A stretch of 64,000 nt of DNA from assembly GCA_964514215.1 (NCBI GenBank), contig CAZEPW010000013.1:5292-69291 (forward strand), given 5' to 3'. Numbering within the stretch: position 1 is the stretch's first letter; each line of letters opens with the position of its first letter. The translations under genes and the position numbers were made by a program. Positions 60,551 through 64,000 of this stretch are shown piece by piece. The notes under the pieces are model-generated. The model did not search any database, was not told the DNA's origin, and worked only from the letters and a program-made list of their open reading frames with translations. The DNA comes from CAYQUC01 sp964514215. Lineage in GTDB: Bacteria > Pseudomonadota > Gammaproteobacteria > UBA6429 > Thiohalophilaceae.

Positions 60551-62137
60551 TTAATTTTGGGGGCATTCAAAATTAAATTTTGAACCACCAAGCTCGGAGT
60601 CAGTTATGGTGATTTTACCATCATGCCAGTCAGCAATTTGTTTAACGATTGATAAACCCAAGCCACAGCCACCCGAACGGCGATCACGACTAAGATCCAA
60701 ACGTTTAAATGGCTCGAGGACTTTGATTCGATCAGCAATTGCAATACCCGGACCATCATCTTCAACAGAAATAGTAAACTGCTCTTGCTGGTAATTTGCA
60801 CTAATTCGAATATTTTGAGAGGCATAACGAATGGCGTTGCTCAGCAAATTACTGATTGCCCGGTTAACCAGTTTTGAATCGATCACAATATTGCGTTCAT
60901 CAGTTAATAAACTGTCATCCAGTTGTAAGTTGATGTCGTTAATTTGCATACGGTGATGCTCCGTAAAATCATTTATCCATGTTTTAAAGTTAACTGTTTC
61001 AAGATTTAATTCCGGAGTTTCTCTATCAAATTGAGCATAGGTTAACAATTCTGTAACGAGGCTGTCGAGTTCATCAATGTCGGTATTCATGCTGTTGATG
61101 TATTTTTGTCTGGTTGTTGCATCATTTGATTCTTTTAACATTTCTATTCCGAATCGAAGTCGTGATATAGGCGTGCGTAGTTCATGTGAAACAGCATTGG
61201 TTAATTCTTTGTGGGAATCAATTAAATTTTTTATTCTATCGGCCATGCCATTAAAGGTTTGTGTTACGCGTAGAATAGCTGAGTTTTTTCTAATATTTAT
61301 TCGGGTATTAAACTGACCATTACCAAATGATAGTGCCGCATTTGATAATTGAATTAAATCATTTGATATTGGCCGCATCCAAATATAAAGTGCAAGCGCA
61401 ATCATAAGAGCCAAAAATGCCATAGCATAATAAAAAAGATCAACGATCAAAGTGCTGATATGAATCGGGCCAGCTTTAACCACAAAATCGCTATTGGGTA
61501 TGCGTTTATAATACGTTTCACCATTATCGCGAGGGTTTTCACCATAGGTGCCGCCATTACGAATAGTAGTAATGTATTCTGTTTTAAGTTTTAATTCATT
61601 GAGTGGAATTAAGCTCAGTGGATAGCGAAATTCTTTAGCGATGTTATCTAAAGTTTGTTGCCAGTATTGTTGTTTGACTTGCTTTAGTATTTTAAAGCCA
61701 ATATAAAAGGCACCACTCGCGGTGCGCTCTGCATGCTCTAATTCTGATTGATCAAATGAAACACTAATAACTTTATTGGTGTTTGGCATTAAGGAATGCA
61801 AAATTTCGTTGGAGTCTAATTCATCCGAAGTGCTAGCGGTCATGCCTGAATTAATTCGGCGTAATTTTTTTTTCGATAATTTTAAGTCGGCAATATTATT
61901 TAATTGTAAAAAGTAACCAAAATGAGGCTTTAGTTCGGCAATTTTTGCTGGCCATTGTGCCTCGGGGACTGAATAGAGTTCCTGTTTGATTAAAAAAAAA
62001 GTACCGCTAGCAACATCCGTTCGGTGTTGGGCTAATAAATCATCGAGTATTATCGTTGGTAATGTTTTTAAGCCAATAATAAATAATGTAATGGTAATGG
62101 CGAGTAACACATATAATCGTAAAAAACTTTTTCCCAT
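60551..62137 (-). CDS. rstB: Sensor histidine kinase RstB-like
   Basis: 528-residue membrane kinase, about 95 residues longer than E. coli RstB because of a larger periplasmic sensor (residues 30-230 between two helices). The cytoplasmic part matches RstB closely: WMRPISNDLIQLSNAALSFGNGQFNTRI (HAMP, in parts), phospho-acceptor His318 in NAVSHELRTPISRLRFG, then NLLSNAIRYA, VEDDGPGI, EPFKRLDLSRDRRSGGCGLGL and ELGGSKFNF. It follows rstA by 20 bases. The signal sensed here is unknown. Confidence 0.92.
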   Translation of the reverse strand: MGKSFLRLYVLLAITITLFIIGLKTLPTIILDDLLAQHRTDVASGTFFLIKQELYSVPEAQWPAKIAELKPHFGYFLQLNNIADLKLSKKKLRRINSGMTASTSDELDSNEILHSLMPNTNKVISVSFDQSELEHAERTASGAFYIGFKILKQVKQQYWQQTLDNIAKEFRYPLSLIPLNELKLKTEYITTIRNGGTYGENPRDNGETYYKRIPNSDFVVKAGPIHISTLIVDLFYYAMAFLALMIALALYIWMRPISNDLIQLSNAALSFGNGQFNTRINIRKNSAILRVTQTFNGMADRIKNLIDSHKELTNAVSHELRTPISRLRFGIEMLKESNDATTRQKYINSMNTDIDELDSLVTELLTYAQFDRETPELNLETVNFKTWINDFTEHHRMQINDINLQLDDSLLTDERNIVIDSKLVNRAISNLLSNAIRYASQNIRISANYQQEQFTISVEDDGPGIAIADRIKVLEPFKRLDLSRDRRSGGCGLGLSIVKQIADWHDGKITITDSELGGSKFNFECPQN

Positions 62138-62157
62138 AATCTTGTTGCTTGATGTTG

Positions 62158-62886
62158 TTAATTTTCAACCACAAACATATAACCTTTACGGTGAATTGTT
62201 TTGATTTTTTGTGATGATTGCTCGGTATCACCTAGCTTTTTTCGAAGCCGCGAAATGGTGATGTCGGTAGAGCGGTTTAAACCGTTATAACCAATGCCGC
62301 GTAAACTTGCTAATATTTTATCTCGGCTTAATATTTCTCCGGCATTATTGGCCAGCAGCCACAATAATTCAAACTCGGTATTGGTTAATTCAATTGGTTT
62401 ATCGTGTATGTATAACTGTCTTGATGTTTTATTGATTCGTATTTCATTAAAAATTAATTCATTATTTGCTAATGTTTTATTTTTATCAAAATGATTAACT
62501 GCGCTGGTACGCCTTAATAATGCTCGAATGCGCGCCAGTAAAATCCGAGGTTGTACGGGCTTGGTAATGTAGTCGTCTGCGCCAAATTCCAATCCAAGCA
62601 CTTGGTCGATATCATCGGTTTTGGCGGTGAGCATTATGATAGGGCTGTCTATTTCCTGTCGAACAAATTTACATACTTGTAAGCCATCCATTCCGGGTAA
62701 CATTACGTCAAGAATAACCAAATCAGGATTACTCTCTATGATTTCTTTTACCGCGGTATCACCGCGATATTGAACACTCACTTCAAGCTCGTGCTGCTCT
62801 AAATATTCAACAACTAAGGCTGCGAGTCGCTCATCATCTTCAACAAGAATTATTTTGGGTTTTTTATCCGGTGCCGATGTAATCAT
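62158..62886 (-). CDS. rstA: Response regulator RstA-like
   Basis: 242-residue OmpR-type regulator. Receiver: acidic pair Asp17-Asp18 (VEDDERL), phosphorylated Asp60 (LVILDVMLPGMDG), Thr in MLTAKT and Lys109 (YITKPVQPRILLARIRALLRR). C-terminal winged HTH: NEIRINKTSRQLYIHDKPIELTNTEFELLWLL (in parts) and RSTDITISRLRKKLGD. It is the first gene of the rstAB operon and diverges from the PHM/DBH-like gene. Two RstA-box-like sites in the gap between them suggest autoregulation and control of that gene. Confidence 0.93.
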   Translation of the reverse strand: MITSAPDKKPKIILVEDDERLAALVVEYLEQHELEVSVQYRGDTAVKEIIESNPDLVILDVMLPGMDGLQVCKFVRQEIDSPIIMLTAKTDDIDQVLGLEFGADDYITKPVQPRILLARIRALLRRTSAVNHFDKNKTLANNELIFNEIRINKTSRQLYIHDKPIELTNTEFELLWLLANNAGEILSRDKILASLRGIGYNGLNRSTDITISRLRKKLGDTEQSSQKIKTIHRKGYMFVVEN

Positions 62887-63018
62887 AATTGCTATTGATT
62901 GCTAATTGTAAGTGTATAATTATAGTTTGTTTTAATGGTTCAATCATGGTGAGGGATTATAACTATAGCAAAAATTAATTAAATACTCAGGTATTTTTCC
63001 TCATTGTTATTTACTTCT

Positions 63019-63032
63019 TGTAACAAGATGTT
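63019..63032 (-). promoter_or_regulatory. RstA box facing rstA
   Basis: Read on the minus strand, AACATCTTGTTACA differs from the published RstA box TACATNTNGTTACA only at the first base. It lies 133 bases upstream of rstA. Confidence 0.65.
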
Positions 63033-63079
63033 TCATTTTTATGGGTTGTTGTAAGCAATGTTAATCGATAATAAGCAGA

Positions 63080-63115
63080 TACATATTGTCACAAACAATT
63101 ACTAGTTCTTATGCT
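63080..63115 (+). promoter_or_regulatory. RstA box and promoter of the PHM/DBH-like gene
   Basis: TACATATTGTCACA (63080-63093) differs from the RstA box TACATNTNGTTACA at one base. It overlaps the -35 TTGTCA (63086-63091); an 18-base spacer leads to TATGCT (63110-63115). The gene starts 45 bases further on. The overlap with the -35 fits class II activation or repression. Confidence 0.65.
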
Positions 63116-63160
63116 TTAATCATTAAAACTTTATTAATCAATAATTGAAAGGAGAGTAAA

Positions 63161-64000
63161 ATGATTCATAATTTTAAAATATCATGGAACTACATTTTTT
63201 ATAGCATATTTATGGTTGCCTCATTTGTTATGCTATTGTTTTTTAATGTCCAACAAGCTCATGCAAGTCCGCAATTGATGACTACTTATGTTGAAATCGA
63301 TCCTGTTAATAAAACCGCATTTGCTTTTGATGAAAACTTTAAGCGTTTACCCGATTATCCTAACAACCCTAAAACCAGCATGATAGTACTACCTGATAAT
63401 CAAGCTTATTGGTATGTTGCGAGTGACATTGATGTTGTTCGGCGTAATCCTGATGGCAGTGTTGAAATCGTATCGGGTGATCCGGCTTATGCTGAAATGG
63501 TACATCATTTAGTTTGGGTTTATAAATCACCAAATCGCACACGTGATTATACCTGTGGTGCGGCATTGTTAATTCCTGTTGGTAGTGAATTAAGTAGTTT
63601 TCATTTTCCAAAAGGTTATGCTTATAAATTGGATGCTGGTATTTTATTTCCTGTGTGGCATTGGGAAAATCCGGCGAATGTTGATTTAAGCCAAAAAATT
63701 TATTTACGATTTAATATCACCATTGATGATCAAATGGCGGGGTATAAAGACACCAATATCGATTGGGTGGATAATAATCCTTGTGTGTCAGCTTTTGCTA
63801 TTCCACCGGGTGAGTCTAAAGTTGTTAGTGCAAAACGTTTTGTGGCAACGGATCGACGCATCGTGGCTGTATTACCACACATACATGATCATGGTGGCGA
63901 AATTAAACTAAAAAGCAGCACTAAAACCATTCGAAAATTTAAACCTGAATATCAAAATTATCCGGTTGCACATGATGATATGGGGCAAGGGCCAACGTTA
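63161..64000 (+). CDS. Exported PHM/DBH-like copper-binding protein (3' end outside window)
   Basis: Open for 280 codons to the window edge. The signal peptide ends at QQAHASPQL (about residue 36). His and Cys placement resembles copper type II monooxygenase domains (PHM/DBH fold): MVHHLVWV (His115-His116), FHFPKGYAYKLDAGILFPVWHW with ENPANVDLSQKIYLRF, and LPHIHDHGGEIKL (His240, 242, 244). Cys132 and Cys208 could pair. Ribosome site AAAGGAGAG. Fold-level similarity is clear to me; monooxygenase activity is not proven. The gene is divergent from rstA with an RstA box at its promoter. Confidence 0.6.
   Translation, partial: MIHNFKISWNYIFYSIFMVASFVMLLFFNVQQAHASPQLMTTYVEIDPVNKTAFAFDENFKRLPDYPNNPKTSMIVLPDNQAYWYVASDIDVVRRNPDGSVEIVSGDPAYAEMVHHLVWVYKSPNRTRDYTCGAALLIPVGSELSSFHFPKGYAYKLDAGILFPVWHWENPANVDLSQKIYLRFNITIDDQMAGYKDTNIDWVDNNPCVSAFAIPPGESKVVSAKRFVATDRRIVAVLPHIHDHGGEIKLKSSTKTIRKFKPEYQNYPVAHDDMGQGPTL

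Noticed and set aside
1..64000. tRNA, rRNA, CRISPR arrays, prophage or complete insertion sequences
   Set aside because: Looked for T-loop signatures, regularly spaced repeats, phage structural genes and transposase motifs; none was convincing.

Overview
The window is AT-rich DNA from a gammaproteobacterium. The gene set supports this: Rep helicase, YaeQ, DbpA, UbiK, ComM/YifB, YceI with cytochrome b561, FetAB, RstAB, GlnK-AmtB and a c5-type cytochrome. No rRNA, tRNA, CRISPR array, prophage or intact insertion sequence was seen. One run of exactly 100 N is flanked by two identical 55-base ends, so the sequence looks like a scaffolded draft or metagenome assembly. I cannot name a species.

Layout. 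1-10 kb: the end of a cytochrome c5 gene, rep, then a + strand run starting with a very large exported protein (HExxH metallopeptidase-like domain, beta-propeller, outer-membrane barrel) and continuing through an unknown protein, yaeQ, a Cys-rich lipoprotein and a small conserved protein. Next come an SGNH hydrolase, a small ORF that appears leaderless between two look-alike terminators, an EamA transporter and a GNAT acetyltransferase. 10-18 kb: an RND efflux pair, a PD40 lipoprotein, an orphan histidine kinase with an eroded ATP site, and palindromic repeats. 18-25 kb: AlkA-like glycosylase, yceI-cytochrome b561 with a divergent LysR gene, a YadGH-type ABC exporter, another LysR gene, a 7-TM protein without the usual HTH, and small RNA/DNA-binding proteins. 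25-30 kb: a YhiN-type flavoprotein gene plus a decayed 3' fragment of a second copy, bracketing a coupled UbiA prenyltransferase and SLC13 transporter. 30-40 kb: dbpA, a large hybrid kinase, nhaA with a structured-looking leader, nnrS, GNAT, PhyH, alcohol dehydrogenase and a periplasmic alpha-carbonic anhydrase.

40-50 kb: a Crp/Fnr regulator, then an SDR-ABM-RidA operon ending in a frameshifted ChrR-like cupin pseudogene. It is followed by a copper locus (AraC regulator with an HMA-like N-terminus, Cys/His-rich small protein, CopA, 28-residue membrane peptide), a TetR gene with clear operators in front of a secreted protein, a glyoxalase I with a changed metal ligand, a LysR/SRPBCC divergent pair and a VapBC-type toxin-antitoxin pair. 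50-64 kb: a MITE-like element that supplies the comM stop codon, an unknown secreted protein, ubiK, then torF-glnK-amtB behind two NtrC-type sites and a sigma-54 promoter. After these come an HIBADH-type dehydrogenase, a DUF4124 protein, fetAB, and rstAB divergent from a PHM/DBH-like copper protein gene that runs off the window. Two RstA-box-like sequences lie between rstA and that last gene.

Regulatory wiring that can be read directly: NtrC/sigma-54 control of ammonium uptake, TetR operators filling a sigma-70 promoter, a palindrome at the toxin-antitoxin promoter, and RstA boxes linking RstAB to the copper-protein gene. No large new defence or biosynthetic system is evident. The most novel material is the copper locus with its microprotein, the RstA-linked PHM-like gene, the peptidase-propeller-barrel protein and the coupled UbiA-SLC13 insertion.
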